Shown: one piece after another, positions 17,263 to 26,075 of the stretch | How the letters are laid out: every line of letters begins with the position of its first letter | Numbering within the stretch: the stretch's first letter is position 1 | DNA from: Streptomyces sp. SAI-127 | Lineage (GTDB): Bacteria; Actinomycetota; Actinomycetes; Streptomycetales; Streptomycetaceae | Assembly: GCF_029894425.1 (NCBI RefSeq) | Contig: NZ_JARXYJ010000001.1 | Coordinates: 4,898,001 to 4,962,000, forward strand | Direction of reading: 5' to 3' | DNA length: 64,000 nt | Made by a program: the position numbers and the translations under genes | Notes under the pieces: model-generated | What the model saw: only the letters and a program-made list of their open reading frames with translations | What the model was told of the DNA's origin: nothing | The model's database searches: none

Positions 17263-18650
17263 GCCGCCAGCTCCTTCCCGATGGCCGTCAGCGGGTGGGC
17301 CGCTCCGGTGGTCTCGCGGATCCCGCCCTTCTCGTCCAGCAGCCCGATCGAGTCGAGCCAGGTCTCGAACTCCGGTGCCGGGCGCAGGCCCAGGACCTCC
17401 CGGAGGTACAACGCGTCGTGGTACGAGGCGGACTGGTAGTTGAGCATGATGTCGTCGCCGCCCGGTGTGCAGATCACGAAGGAGGCTCCGGCCACGCCGA
17501 GCATCGTGAGCATCGTGGCGATGTCGTCGTCGTCCGCGTCGGCGTGGTTGGTGTAGCAGATGTCCAGCCCCATGGGCAGGCCGAGGAGTTTGCCGCAGAA
17601 GTGGTCCTCCAGGGCGGCCCGCAGGATCTGCCGGCCGTCGTAGAGGTACTCCGGGCCGATGAAGCCGACGACCGTGTTCACGAGCAGCGGGTCGTAGCGC
17701 CGCGCCACCGCGTACGCCCGGGCCTCCACCGTCTGCTGGTCCACCCCGTGGTGCGCGCCCGCCGACAGGGCGCTGCCCTGCCCGGTCTCGAAGTACATGA
17801 CGTTGTGGCCGACCGTGCCCCGCTCCAGGGCGAGGGCGGCCTCGTACGCCTCGTCGAGCAGCCCCAGCGTCACCCCGAAGGACGCGTTCGCCGCCTGTGT
17901 CCCCGCGATCGACTGGAAGACCAGGTCCACCGGGGCGCCCCGGGACATCAGGTCCACGCTCGTCGTGACATGGCACAGCACACAGGACTGGGTGGGGATC
18001 GCGTACCTCTGGATCACCCCGTCGAGCAGTTCCAGCAGGTCCCGTACGGCCTTGGGGCTGTCGGTCGCCGGGTTGATGCCGATCACCGCGTCGCCGGAGC
18101 CCAGCAGCAGTCCGTCGAGGAGGGCCGCCGCCACGCCCGCCGGGTCGTCGGTCGGATGGTTGGGCTGGAGCCGGGTCGCCAGCCGTCCCGGCAGCCCGAT
18201 CGTCGAGCGGAACGCGGTGACCACGCGCACCTTGCGGGCCACGGCGACCAGGTCCGCGTTGCCCATCAGCTTGGAGACCGCGGCGACCATCTCGGGCGTC
18301 AGCCCGGGCGCGAGGGCGGCCAGCGTCCCCGCGTCGGCTCCTGGAGACAGCAGCCACTCCCGGAACTCGCCCACCGTCAGCCCCGCCACCGGGGCGAAGG
18401 CCGCCGCGTCGTGCATGTCTAGGATCAGCCGCGTCACGTCGTCCGTCTCGTACGGGATCAGCGGCTCGGCCAGAAACTCCGCGAGCGGCACGTCCGCCAG
18501 CGCCCAGCGCGCGGCCACCCGCTCCCGTTCGGACGCGGCCGCGAGTCCCGCCAGCCGGTCGCCGGAGCGTTCGGGACTCGCGGCGGCGAGCAGACGGGCG
18601 AGGGTGTCGAAGCGGTGGTGTCGACCGCCGAGAACGGACGTGTAACTCAT
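17259..18650 (-). CDS. eutB: ethanolamine ammonia-lyase, large subunit
   Basis: EutB of 463 residues, the catalytic TIM-barrel subunit. Recognised segments are KLMGNADLVAVARKVRV, TRLQPNHPTDDPAGV, GDAVIGINPATDS, FQSIAGTQAANASFG, ALSAGAHHGVDQQTVEARAYA and LGLPMGLDICYTNHADADDDD, all matching the family. It binds ethanolamine and presents it to the B12 radical. It is upstream of and overlaps eutC, and diverges from the permease gene at 18800 over 149 bp. That gap contains a TTGACA hexamer at 18701 but no clear paired -10. Confidence 0.96.
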   Translation of the reverse strand: MSYTSVLGGRHHRFDTLARLLAAASPERSGDRLAGLAAASERERVAARWALADVPLAEFLAEPLIPYETDDVTRLILDMHDAAAFAPVAGLTVGEFREWLLSPGADAGTLAALAPGLTPEMVAAVSKLMGNADLVAVARKVRVVTAFRSTIGLPGRLATRLQPNHPTDDPAGVAAALLDGLLLGSGDAVIGINPATDSPKAVRDLLELLDGVIQRYAIPTQSCVLCHVTTSVDLMSRGAPVDLVFQSIAGTQAANASFGVTLGLLDEAYEAALALERGTVGHNVMYFETGQGSALSAGAHHGVDQQTVEARAYAVARRYDPLLVNTVVGFIGPEYLYDGRQILRAALEDHFCGKLLGLPMGLDICYTNHADADDDDIATMLTMLGVAGASFVICTPGGDDIMLNYQSASYHDALYLREVLGLRPAPEFETWLDSIGLLDEKGGIRETTGAAHPLTAIGKELAA

Positions 18651-18799
18651 GCCGACGACGCTACGAGCCGCGTGTTGCCGTCAGATTTCTAAAGGTCTGG
18701 TTGACAAACATTTAACGCCCCGAGACCCTTGCTCGACTCATTTGGTCTACAGAGTTCCGGTTCGGCACGTAGTGGACGGACAAGGAGAGGGGCCACCCG

Positions 18800-20308
18800 A
18801 TGGCAGTGGACGAGGGAGTCGCCCCGGCGGCGAAGACGGACGAGGAAGGCACGGTTCACCGGCTGAAGCCCAACGCCATCGGCCTGCTCGGCGTGGTCTT
18901 CATGGCCGTGGCGACCGCCGCGCCGATCACCGCGATGACGGGCAACGTGCCCTTCATGGTGTCGGCGGGCAACGGCATCGGCGCGCCGGCGAGCTACCTC
19001 GTCGCAATGGTCGTCCTGGCAATCTTTTCCGTCGGCTTCACCTCGATGGCGAAGCACATCACCTCGACCGGCGCCTTCTACGGCTTCATCTCCTACGGCC
19101 TCGGCCGCACAGCGGGTCTCGCGTCGGGACTGCTCGCCACCTTCGCGTACGTCGTCTTCGAACCGGCGCTCATCGGCATCTTCTCGACGTTCGCGACGGG
19201 CACGCTGAAGGACCAGACCGGCGTGCACATCCCCTGGTGGGCCTTCGCGATCCTGATGCTCGCGGTCAACGCGACGGGCACCTGGTTCGGTGTCTCGGTC
19301 GCCGAGAAGCTCCTCGTCGTACTCCTGGCCACCGAGGTGACGATCCTCGCCGCGATGGCGGTCTCGGTCGCCTTCCACGGCGGCGGCCCGGACGGTTTCA
19401 GCCTCGACCCGGTCAACCCGGTCAACGCCTTCAAGGGCACGTCGGCCGGCCTCGGTCTCTTCTTCGCCTTCTGGTCGTGGGTCGGCTTCGAATCGACGGC
19501 GATGTACGGCGAGGAGTCCCGCAACCCGAAGAAGATCATCCCCAAGGCGACGATGATCTCCGTCCTGGGCGTCGGCGTCTTCTACGTCTTCGTCTCCTGG
19601 ATGGCCATCTCGGGCACCGGCGAGTCCAAGGCAGTCGAGGTCGCCACCGCCAACCCCCTCCAGCTCTTCTTCGGCCCCACCGAGCAGTACGTCGGCCACT
19701 GGGCGGTCGACGTCATGCAGTGGCTGATGATCACCGGCTCGCTGGCCTGCGGCATGGCCTTCCACAACTGCGCCGCCCGCTACATGTACGCGCTGGGCCG
19801 CGAGGGTGTCCTGCCCGTACTGAAGAACACGGTCGGCCGCACCCACCCCCGGCACGGCTCTCCGCACGTCGCGGGCCTGGTGCAGACGGTCGTGACCGCC
19901 GTACTCCTGCTGGCGTTCTGGGCGGCGGGCAAGGACCCGTACAGCGGCACGTACGTCCTGCTCGCCATCCTCGGCACCATGGCGATCCTGATCGTGCAGG
20001 CCGTGTGCTCCTTCGCGGTGCTGGCGTACTTCCGCAAGCACCACCCGGAGAGCCGCCACTGGTTCCGGACCCTCACGGCCCCGCTGATCGGCGGCATCGC
20101 CATGCTCGCCGTGGTCGTCCTGCTGGTCTCCAACATGAGCGCGGCGGCCGGCACGGAGTCCGGTTCGCTGGTGCTGAAGGCCACGCCGTGGCTGGTGGCG
20201 GCCGTCGCGGCGCTGGGCATCGGGTACGCGCAGTACCTGAAGCGGCGGTCGCCCGAGCGGTACCTGCTGCTGGGGCGGACGGTGCTGGAGGAGACGAAGG
20301 AGCGTTAG
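18800..20308 (+). CDS. APC-family permease, probable ethanolamine transporter
   Basis: Integral membrane permease of 502 residues with about 12 hydrophobic helices and APC-superfamily motifs: the opening MAVATAAPITAMTGNVPFM, then GFTSMAKHITSTGAFYGFISYGLG and FAFWSWVGFESTAMYGEESRNPKK. Divergent placement against eutBC makes ethanolamine uptake the best guess, but amino acids or other amines are possible. ATG with AAGGAGAGGGG upstream. Its stop overlaps the stop of the convergent regulator by 3 bp. Confidence 0.85.
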   Translation: MAVDEGVAPAAKTDEEGTVHRLKPNAIGLLGVVFMAVATAAPITAMTGNVPFMVSAGNGIGAPASYLVAMVVLAIFSVGFTSMAKHITSTGAFYGFISYGLGRTAGLASGLLATFAYVVFEPALIGIFSTFATGTLKDQTGVHIPWWAFAILMLAVNATGTWFGVSVAEKLLVVLLATEVTILAAMAVSVAFHGGGPDGFSLDPVNPVNAFKGTSAGLGLFFAFWSWVGFESTAMYGEESRNPKKIIPKATMISVLGVGVFYVFVSWMAISGTGESKAVEVATANPLQLFFGPTEQYVGHWAVDVMQWLMITGSLACGMAFHNCAARYMYALGREGVLPVLKNTVGRTHPRHGSPHVAGLVQTVVTAVLLLAFWAAGKDPYSGTYVLLAILGTMAILIVQAVCSFAVLAYFRKHHPESRHWFRTLTAPLIGGIAMLAVVVLLVSNMSAAAGTESGSLVLKATPWLVAAVAALGIGYAQYLKRRSPERYLLLGRTVLEETKER

Positions 20309-20793
20309 GCCCCGAAGAGCCTGGCACGGTGGGACTTCCAGCGTTCCATCATCTCCGCCACGTCCTTCTCGATGAACTCGAAGAACGCGAGGGTCTCGGC
20401 CAGCCTGTGTCCCGCCGGAGTCTCGGCGCCCAGGCCGGCCACCCCCTCGCGCAGGGCGTCCTCCCAGCGTTTGATGATCGCCTCGCGGTTGGTGATCGCC
20501 TGGTACCACTGGTCGGCGTGGACCCGGTACCGCTCCCGTCGTGAGCCGGGCTCCCGCTCGCGCGACAGCATGTGCACCTGCGCCAGGTAGCGCACCGCCC
20601 CCGAGACGGCCGCGGGGCTGACCTGAAGCTGCCCGCCCAGCTCCGCGGAGGTCAGAGCACCGCTGTCGGACGCGAGCAGCGCGGAGAAGACCCGCGCCGG
20701 CATACGCGGCAGCCCCGCCTCGACGAGCTGCGCCGCGAACCGCTCCACGAACCGTGAGACCACCTCGGGGTCCCGCTCCACCGCATCCGTCAT
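20305..20793 (-). CDS. GbsR/MarR-type regulator
   Basis: Winged-helix regulator of 162 residues. The helix-turn-helix is at LTSAELGGQLQVSPAAVSGAVRYL with the wing RRERYRVH, followed by helices and an acidic C-terminal helix. The layout fits GbsR-like MarR regulators that commonly sit beside ABC exporters in actinobacteria. The ATG at 20793 has AGGGTGG upstream; a GTG at 20802 is an alternative. It diverges from the ABC transporter operon over 74 bp holding an extended inverted repeat. Repression of the exporter and of itself is likely. Confidence 0.85.
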   Translation of the reverse strand: MTDAVERDPEVVSRFVERFAAQLVEAGLPRMPARVFSALLASDSGALTSAELGGQLQVSPAAVSGAVRYLAQVHMLSREREPGSRRERYRVHADQWYQAITNREAIIKRWEDALREGVAGLGAETPAGHRLAETLAFFEFIEKDVAEMMERWKSHRARLFGA

Positions 20794-20819
20794 GGTCACC
20801 ACCCTAACGGGACTTCATG

Positions 20820-20859
20820 CGCTTCCTTATCTTCACAAAATTCTGAAGGAAGCGTACGT
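20820..20859. promoter_or_regulatory. divergent operator/promoter of the regulator and ABC exporter
   Basis: CGCTTCCTT (20820-20828) and AAGGAAGCG (20846-20854) form 9-bp inverted arms. Inside lies a second imperfect dyad, TTCACAAAATTCTGAA (20832-20847). For the rightward gene, TTCACA (20832-20837) and TACGTT (20854-20859) could be -35 and -10 at 16-bp spacing. That would start transcription near 20866-20868, close to or at the ATG of the ATPase gene. Confidence 0.5.
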
Positions 20860-20867
20860 TCTGAAGC

Positions 20868-21764
20868 ATGACGAAGGCAATCACCGTCTCCGGACTCCAC
20901 AAGTCGTTCGGGAAGACCCACGCCCTCGACGGCCTCGACCTGGACGTCGAGACCGGCGAGGTGCACGGCTTCCTCGGTCCCAACGGCGCCGGCAAGTCCA
21001 CCGCCATCCGCGTCCTGCTCGGCCTGCTGCGCGCCGACTCCGGCGCCGCGCAGGTGCTCGGCCGCGACCCGTGGGCCGACGCGGTCGAGGTGCACCGCCG
21101 GATCGCCTACGTCCCCGGGGACGTGACGCTCTGGCGCAACCTCTCCGGCGGCGAGGTCATCGACCTCTACGGCCGTCTGCGCGGCGGACTGGATCGTGAC
21201 CGGCGAGCCGAGCTGATCGAACGCTTCGAGCTGGACCCCACCAAGAAGGGCCGCACCTATTCGAAGGGCAACCGCCAGAAGGTCGCCCTGGTCGCCGCGT
21301 TCGCCTCGGACGTGGACCTGCTGATCCTGGACGAGCCGACATCGGGCCTGGACCCGCTGATGGAGGAGGTCTTCCAGCGCTGTGTCGAGGAGGAGCGGGA
21401 GCGCGGCCGTACGGTCCTGCTGTCGTCCCACATCCTCAGCGAGGTCGAGGAGTTGTGCGACCGGGTGAGCATCATCAGGCGCGGCCGCACGGTCGAGACG
21501 GGCTCCCTCGCCGACCTGCGCCACCTGACCCGCACCAGCGTCACGGCCGAACTCGCGGGCGCCCCCAACGGGTTGGCACATCTGCCGGGCGTCCACGACC
21601 TCGACGTCCAGGGCCATCGGGTCCGGCTTCAGGTGGACACCGAGCAACTTGACGCGGTGCTGAGGCAGTTGAGCGAGTCCGGAGTGCGCTCGCTGACGTC
21701 GACGCCGCCGACGCTGGAGGAACTGTTCCTGCGGCACTACCAGAACGAGGAGGAGACGTCATGA
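20868..21764 (+). CDS. ABC exporter ATP-binding protein
   Basis: ATPase of 298 residues. Walker [10 protein letters not shown] is at residues 37-45, a signature-like [11 protein letters not shown] replaces LSGGQ, Walker B is [13 protein letters not shown] and the switch histidine is in [15 protein letters not shown]-terminal extension of about 80 residues is typical of drug or antibiotic exporters. It overlaps the permease gene by 4 bp (ATGA). No good Shine-Dalgarno sequence precedes the ATG, which fits a leaderless or near-leaderless transcript. Export of a toxic compound under control of the divergent GbsR-type regulator is inferred. Confidence 0.93.
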   Translation: MTKAITVSGLHKSFGKTHALDGLDLDVETGEVHGFLGPNGAGKSTAIRVLLGLLRADSGAAQVLGRDPWADAVEVHRRIAYVPGDVTLWRNLSGGEVIDLYGRLRGGLDRDRRAELIERFELDPTKKGRTYSKGNRQKVALVAAFASDVDLLILDEPTSGLDPLMEEVFQRCVEEERERGRTVLLSSHILSEVEELCDRVSIIRRGRTVETGSLADLRHLTRTSVTAELAGAPNGLAHLPGVHDLDVQGHRVRLQVDTEQLDAVLRQLSESGVRSLTSTPPTLEELFLRHYQNEEETS

Positions 21765-23329
21765 CCTCCCTGGTGGGCACGGGCGTCCTGCTCCGCTTCA
21801 ACCTGCGCCGCGACCGGCTGATGATCCCGGTGTGGGTGGCGGTGAACACCCTGATGATCCTGTCCATGCCGAACACCCTCAAGGGGATGTACGGCACCGG
21901 GGCCGAGCGTGCCGACCTGCTGCACCAGGTGGCCACCAACTCCTCCTTCCGCGCGCTGATCGGCCCCGTCTTCGACGACTCGCTCGGCGCCCTCACCGCC
22001 TGGCGCGTCGGCGTCTACGCGGGGGCGCTCGCCGCCGTCACCGGTCTCCTGGTCGTCGTACGCCACACCCGTGACGAGGAGGAGACCGGCCGGCAGGAGC
22101 TGATCGCCTCCGGCGTGGTGGGCCGCCGCGCCTCACTGACGGCCGCGCTGCTGGCGGCGGCGGTGGCGAGCGGTGTGCTGGCCCTGCTGGTGACAGCGGG
22201 TCTGGCGGGCCAGGGAGTGCTGGGCGCGCTGGCGTTCGGCCTGGGCCTTGCCGCCGTGGGCATGCTCTTCGCCACGATGGCCGCGATCGTCGCCCAGTTG
22301 ACGGAGAGCGCGCGGCTGGCGCGGGGCCTGACGGCGGGAGTGTTGGGCGTGGCCTTCGCGCTGCGGGCGGCGGGGGACTCGGCGGCCACCGACGGGTCGT
22401 CCGTCCTGACCTGGCTGTCGCCGCTCGGTTGGCTGTCGCAGTTGCGCCCCTTCGCGGGCGAACGCTGGTGGGTGCTGGCGCTGTTCGCGGCGGCGGTGGC
22501 GGGTCAGGGCGCGCTGGCCTACGTCCTGGCGGGCCGCAGGGACGTGGGCATGAGCTTCGTGCCGACGCGCCCCGGACCCCCTGTCGGCCGCCTGGGCACG
22601 GCGGGCGCCCTGGCCTGGCGGCTGCAGCGGGGCGGTGTGCTCGGCTGGTCGATCGGCTTCTTCGTGGCCGGGGTGGTCTACGGCGGGCTGACGGACGGCG
22701 TGGCCGACCTGGTGGGCGACAACGACAAGGCGCGCGAGATCTTCGAGCGGATGGGCGGACAGTCCGGGATCACGGACGCCTTCCTCGCCTCGATGACCGG
22801 GATGCTGGGGCTGGTGGCCGCGCTGTACGTGGTCGCGTCGGTGCTGCGGCTGCACGGCGAGGAGACGTCGATGCGGGCGGAACCGGTGCTGGCGAACGCG
22901 GTGGGCCGCCTGCGATGGGCCTCCGGCCACCTGGTGATCGCCTTCGGAGGCTCGGCGCTCATCATGCTGCTCGCGGGTCTCGGCTTCGCCGTGGGCTACG
23001 GCAAGGAGGTCGGCCCCGTCCTGGGCGCGTGCCTGGTGCAGGTGGCCGCGGTGTGGGTGGTCGGCGGACTGGCGGTCCTGCTGTACGGCCTGGCCCCGCG
23101 CGTCGCTCCCCTGGCCTGGGGGGTCGCCGGGGCGGTGCTGCTGATCGGCTGGGTCGGCCCGGCCCTCGACGTCCCGCGAACGGTCCTGGACCTGTCCCCC
23201 TTCGGCCACCTGCCGAAGCTGCCGGGCGGGGGGATGGAGTGGGGGCCGGTGCTGGTGCTGCTCGTTCTTGCGGCGGTCCTGGTGACCGGGGGCTTGGCGG
23301 GGCTGCGACGACGCGACCTGACGACCTGA
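21761..23329 (+). CDS. ABC exporter permease, antibiotic-transporter type
   Basis: Membrane protein of 522 residues with about 12 helices in two similar halves. Each half opens with a cytoplasmic segment ([17 protein letters not shown] and [18 protein letters not shown]) and carries a middle loop with an [19 protein letters not shown] motif (second half: [15 protein letters not shown]). This is the single-chain permease typical of streptomycete polyketide/antibiotic ABC exporters. It partners the ATPase encoded immediately upstream with 4-bp overlap. The substrate is unknown and no biosynthetic cluster is adjacent. Confidence 0.88.
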   Translation: MTSLVGTGVLLRFNLRRDRLMIPVWVAVNTLMILSMPNTLKGMYGTGAERADLLHQVATNSSFRALIGPVFDDSLGALTAWRVGVYAGALAAVTGLLVVVRHTRDEEETGRQELIASGVVGRRASLTAALLAAAVASGVLALLVTAGLAGQGVLGALAFGLGLAAVGMLFATMAAIVAQLTESARLARGLTAGVLGVAFALRAAGDSAATDGSSVLTWLSPLGWLSQLRPFAGERWWVLALFAAAVAGQGALAYVLAGRRDVGMSFVPTRPGPPVGRLGTAGALAWRLQRGGVLGWSIGFFVAGVVYGGLTDGVADLVGDNDKAREIFERMGGQSGITDAFLASMTGMLGLVAALYVVASVLRLHGEETSMRAEPVLANAVGRLRWASGHLVIAFGGSALIMLLAGLGFAVGYGKEVGPVLGACLVQVAAVWVVGGLAVLLYGLAPRVAPLAWGVAGAVLLIGWVGPALDVPRTVLDLSPFGHLPKLPGGGMEWGPVLVLLVLAAVLVTGGLAGLRRRDLTT

Positions 23330-23362
23330 ACCGCAGGTCCGGGAACGCACGTCCCTTCAGAC

Positions 23363-23617
23363 ATGAAACGGCATGTGGACGGAGTGACCTGCGGGGGCTG
23401 TGCGCTGTCGGCGGCGGGGGCGACCGCGGCCCCGCTGCTGTGGCTGTCCATGTCCCGCACCCAGCGCCACCTGGGCGGCGGCTTCGAGAACGAGGGCATG
23501 GACTTCACGGTCCTGCTGACGGAGCTGCCGTTCGTGATCCTCGGGGGAGCGTTTCTGCCCCTGCTCGCCTTCACCGTGTCGGCCCGGCTGCGGGAACGGC
23601 GACGGAATGCGCGCTGA
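23363..23617 (+). CDS. small membrane protein
   Basis: Hypothetical protein of 84 residues. The N-terminus has a CGGC pair (VTCGGCALSAAGATAAPLLWL) within a first hydrophobic segment, and a second helix lies near residues 52-72 (ELPFVILGGAFLPLLAFTV), ending in an Arg-rich tail. It follows the ABC permease by 33 bp and may be in its operon, but no strong ribosome site is seen. Function unknown. Confidence 0.5.
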   Translation: MKRHVDGVTCGGCALSAAGATAAPLLWLSMSRTQRHLGGGFENEGMDFTVLLTELPFVILGGAFLPLLAFTVSARLRERRRNAR

Positions 23618-23628
23618 GCGAGGGGCGG

Positions 23629-24231
23629 TCAATCGACGTACTGCTTCAGTTCCTCGGTGTCGAGTTCGATTCCGAGGGGCTCGGGGAGCAGGAGCTTGGC
23701 CCCGAAAGGCTCCTTGCGGCTACTGCGGTACCCGACATCAGGATCTGGATCGCCGTACAGCGTGACCGTGCAGGCGTCGCGGTCGATCAATAGGTAAAGG
23801 GGAATGCCCGCAGCCCCGTACGCAACAGGCTTCGCCTGACGATCTCGTTGGTCGGTGTCGGAGTCGTAAGACGTGACCTCGACAACCATGAGCACTCCAT
23901 CAGGTTCCGCCCACTCGCCATGACCGGCGAAGTGCGCTTCTGGCACGAGAGTCGCATCAGGACGCGCCCGGCCGTCGCGATACCTCTCTACGTGCAGGCC
24001 GCGGCCCTGATACAGATCGAGATCGGGCCTCGTCCGCATACACCTTCGCGCCAGCCACATCACGATGGTGTCGTGGTCCCCGTCGGCCACCTTCTTGACC
24101 CCGATCCGCCCGTTGATGAACTCGAACCTGACGGCGTCGTCGGTCTCCTTGGCCGCGAACTCGGCGATCCTCTCGAACTCCTCCACCGACATCTGGGACG
24201 TCTGCGACGTGCGCTCTGCCATAACCGTCAT
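23629..24231 (-). CDS. Uma2 family (DUF820) putative nuclease
   Basis: Protein of 200 residues of the Uma2/DUF820 group, restriction-endonuclease-like PD-(D/E)XK fold. Seen are RFEFINGRIGVKK, ARPDATLVPEAHF (the PD of the active site), GVLMVVEVTSYDSD (the E-x-T/K strand), then RDRQAKPVAYGAAGIPLYLLID. These are the core residues. ATG at 24231 with an AGGGGGTG site. The family is widespread and often multicopy in streptomycetes and cyanobacteria; the biological role is not settled and no partner is adjacent. Confidence 0.85.
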   Translation of the reverse strand: MTVMAERTSQTSQMSVEEFERIAEFAAKETDDAVRFEFINGRIGVKKVADGDHDTIVMWLARRCMRTRPDLDLYQGRGLHVERYRDGRARPDATLVPEAHFAGHGEWAEPDGVLMVVEVTSYDSDTDQRDRQAKPVAYGAAGIPLYLLIDRDACTVTLYGDPDPDVGYRSSRKEPFGAKLLLPEPLGIELDTEELKQYVD

Positions 24232-24317
24232 CGTGCACCCCCTCTCGGGTCATGGCCAGTGTGGCGATCCGTCGGCCGACGTGGGCCGGATCTCCGAGTG
24301 ATCATCCGAACGGGTGA

Positions 24318-25523
24318 TCACCTCACTTCCACGTTCAGCCCTTCCAACCCCCGGATCACGAAGTTCGGCTTCCTCTGCGGCTCCGCCGCCAGGCTCAGCG
24401 TCGGGGCCTTCTCCAGTACGGCCGTCATGGAGGCGGCCAGTTCGATACGGGCCAGGGGTGCGCCGATGCAGTAGTGGATGCCGGCGCTGAAGGAGATGTG
24501 CGGGTTGTCCGTGCGGGTGAGGTCAAGGCGCTCGGGGTTCGGGAAAGTGGCCGGGTCATGGTTGGCGGAGCCGAAGAGCAGGGCGATCTCGGCGCCGCGC
24601 GGGATGGTCGTCCCGTCGATCTCGATCTCGTCCAGGACCCAGCGTTCGAAGAGCTGGAGCGGGGTGTCGTAGCGCATGAGCTCTTCGACGGCCCGCGGGA
24701 CGAGGGAGTGGTCCGCGCGCAGTTCGGCGAGCTGGTCAGGGTTGCGGAACAGCGCCCACCAGCCGTTGACCGTGGCGTTCACGGTGGCCTCGTGGCCGGC
24801 GTTGAGCAGCAGGACGCAGGTGGAGATCATCTCCTGCTCGGTGAGCCGGTCGCCCTCGTCGTGCGCGGCGATGAGCCCGGAGATGAGGTCGTCGCCGGGG
24901 TTCTTGCGGCGCTCGGCGATCAGGTCGCGGAGGTAGTCGGAGAACTCGACCGACGCCCGTACCGCTCTGGCGGCCACGTCCTCCGGCGGGTTGAGCTCGT
25001 ACATCCCGCAGATGTCGGCCGACCAGGGCCTGAGCGGAGCCCGGTCCGCCTCCGGGATCCCCAGCATCTCCGCGATCACCGCGACGGGCAGGGGCTCGGC
25101 GACATCGGTGAGCAGATCACCGCCGCCCTCCGCGACGAGCCGGTCCACCAGCTCACCGGCCAGCTTGGTCACATACGGCCTCAGCTGCTCGACCGTGCGC
25201 GGCGTGAACGCCTTCGACACCAGGCGCCGGATCCGGGTGTGGTCCGGCGGCTCCAGGTCGAGCATCCCGTGGTCGTTGAGCGTGTGGAACGGCTCGTGCG
25301 CGGCGGGCGGCGCGGTCCGCCCGAAGTCCTCGTGCGTGAACCGGTGCTGATACGTCCGCCCGAGCCTGCGCTCCCTGAGCAGCGCGGAGACGTCCGCGTG
25401 GTGAGGGACGAGCCACTGGTTCGTGGGCTCGTAGTACTGCACACGGCCGTTGGCGCGGAGCTCGGCGTAGGCGGGGTAGGGGTCGGCGAGAAACGCCGGG
25501 TCCCAGGGATCGAAGGCTGCCAT
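24318..25523 (-). CDS. cytochrome P450, CYP107-like
   Basis: P450 of 401 residues. The heme loop FSAGIHYCIG places the thiolate ligand at C352. ExxR is in the VEELMRYDTP helix, and the I-helix reads LLLNAGHEATVN. At the usual catalytic Thr position there is Ala246, as in P450eryF, where substrate hydroxyl takes over proton delivery. Overall it resembles the CYP107 family, and I recall a CYP107T member at this chromosomal place in S. coelicolor. No ferredoxin or reductase gene is adjacent. The substrate is unknown. Confidence 0.92.
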   Translation of the reverse strand: MAAFDPWDPAFLADPYPAYAELRANGRVQYYEPTNQWLVPHHADVSALLRERRLGRTYQHRFTHEDFGRTAPPAAHEPFHTLNDHGMLDLEPPDHTRIRRLVSKAFTPRTVEQLRPYVTKLAGELVDRLVAEGGGDLLTDVAEPLPVAVIAEMLGIPEADRAPLRPWSADICGMYELNPPEDVAARAVRASVEFSDYLRDLIAERRKNPGDDLISGLIAAHDEGDRLTEQEMISTCVLLLNAGHEATVNATVNGWWALFRNPDQLAELRADHSLVPRAVEELMRYDTPLQLFERWVLDEIEIDGTTIPRGAEIALLFGSANHDPATFPNPERLDLTRTDNPHISFSAGIHYCIGAPLARIELAASMTAVLEKAPTLSLAAEPQRKPNFVIRGLEGLNVEVR

Positions 25524-25532
25524 GCGGGGACG

Positions 25533-25733
25533 CTAGCCCGGGAGACGTGCTTCTGACCAGGGGTGTTCTTTCAGGTGGTCGACGAGGGCGGTGAAGGCGG
25601 GGGCCGAGAAGGAGAGGGCGGCCCGGGCGGGGGCCTTGGAGTCGCGGACGGCTATTCGGGGGCCCGCCTCCGCGATCTCGACGCAGGTGTCGCCGTCGCC
25701 GCCGCCGGAGTACGTGGACTTACGCCAGTGCAT
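25533..25733 (-). CDS. DUF397 protein
   Basis: Small protein of 66 residues with the DUF397 pattern: WRKSTYSGGGDGDTCVEIA, then IAVRDSK, then FSAPAFTALVDHLK. In streptomycetes these are usually paired with an XRE-family regulator and act in a developmental control pair. No such regulator is next to this one, so it is an orphan or linked to a distant partner. ATG at 25733 with GGAG five bases upstream. It is 9 bp upstream of the P450 gene on the same strand. Confidence 0.85.
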   Translation of the reverse strand: MHWRKSTYSGGGDGDTCVEIAEAGPRIAVRDSKAPARAALSFSAPAFTALVDHLKEHPWSEARLPG

Positions 25734-25774
25734 CACAGCTCCTTTTTAATCCGTACCGCTCGGGGCAACGATCG

Positions 25775-25996
25775 GTGAGCGACCACCAGCAGCCGGTCGT
25801 CGCCGAGATCACCCGTGAGGCCCACGCCCGCTGCCTCGCCATCGGCCGCGGAACACTCGAGGCCGTCGAGGCATTGCGAGCCGAACTGGAGAAGAACCCG
25901 ACACTCGGCCGGCGAGCACAAAGTGCGGTCGGAGGCATGAAGGTCTATACGACCCGCCTCGAAGGCACGGACGTCCGCCTCCAGAGCCCGGCCTGA
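25775..25996 (+). CDS. hypothetical small protein
   Basis: A frame of 73 residues with GTG start at 25775, divergent from the DUF397 gene. It reads as a helical N-terminus (VVAEITREAHARCLAIGRGTLEAVEALRAELEKNPTLGRR) and a short strand-like end (MKVYTTRLEGTDVRL). The layout faintly recalls small RelE/ParE-like toxins, but it is too short and there is no antitoxin. No clear ribosome site. Coding status is uncertain. Confidence 0.35.
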   Translation: MSDHQQPVVAEITREAHARCLAIGRGTLEAVEALRAELEKNPTLGRRAQSAVGGMKVYTTRLEGTDVRLQSPA

Positions 25997-26075
25997 TCCG
26001 CATCGCGCTCGTGTCACCCGTGCGCTTCGCCGGGGGTGGCACCGATTTCTGACGCGGCGGTGCCGGCCGCCCTCG

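Noticed and set aside
18701..18740. TTGACA hexamer upstream of the ethanolamine permease as a sigma-70 type promoter
   Set aside because: No matching -10 hexamer at 16-19 bp spacing in either direction could be found, so it is not called.
25775..25996. ParE/RelE toxin
   Set aside because: The resemblance is only to the general helix-then-strand layout; no antitoxin gene overlaps or precedes it and catalytic residues cannot be placed, so it is listed only as a hypothetical frame.
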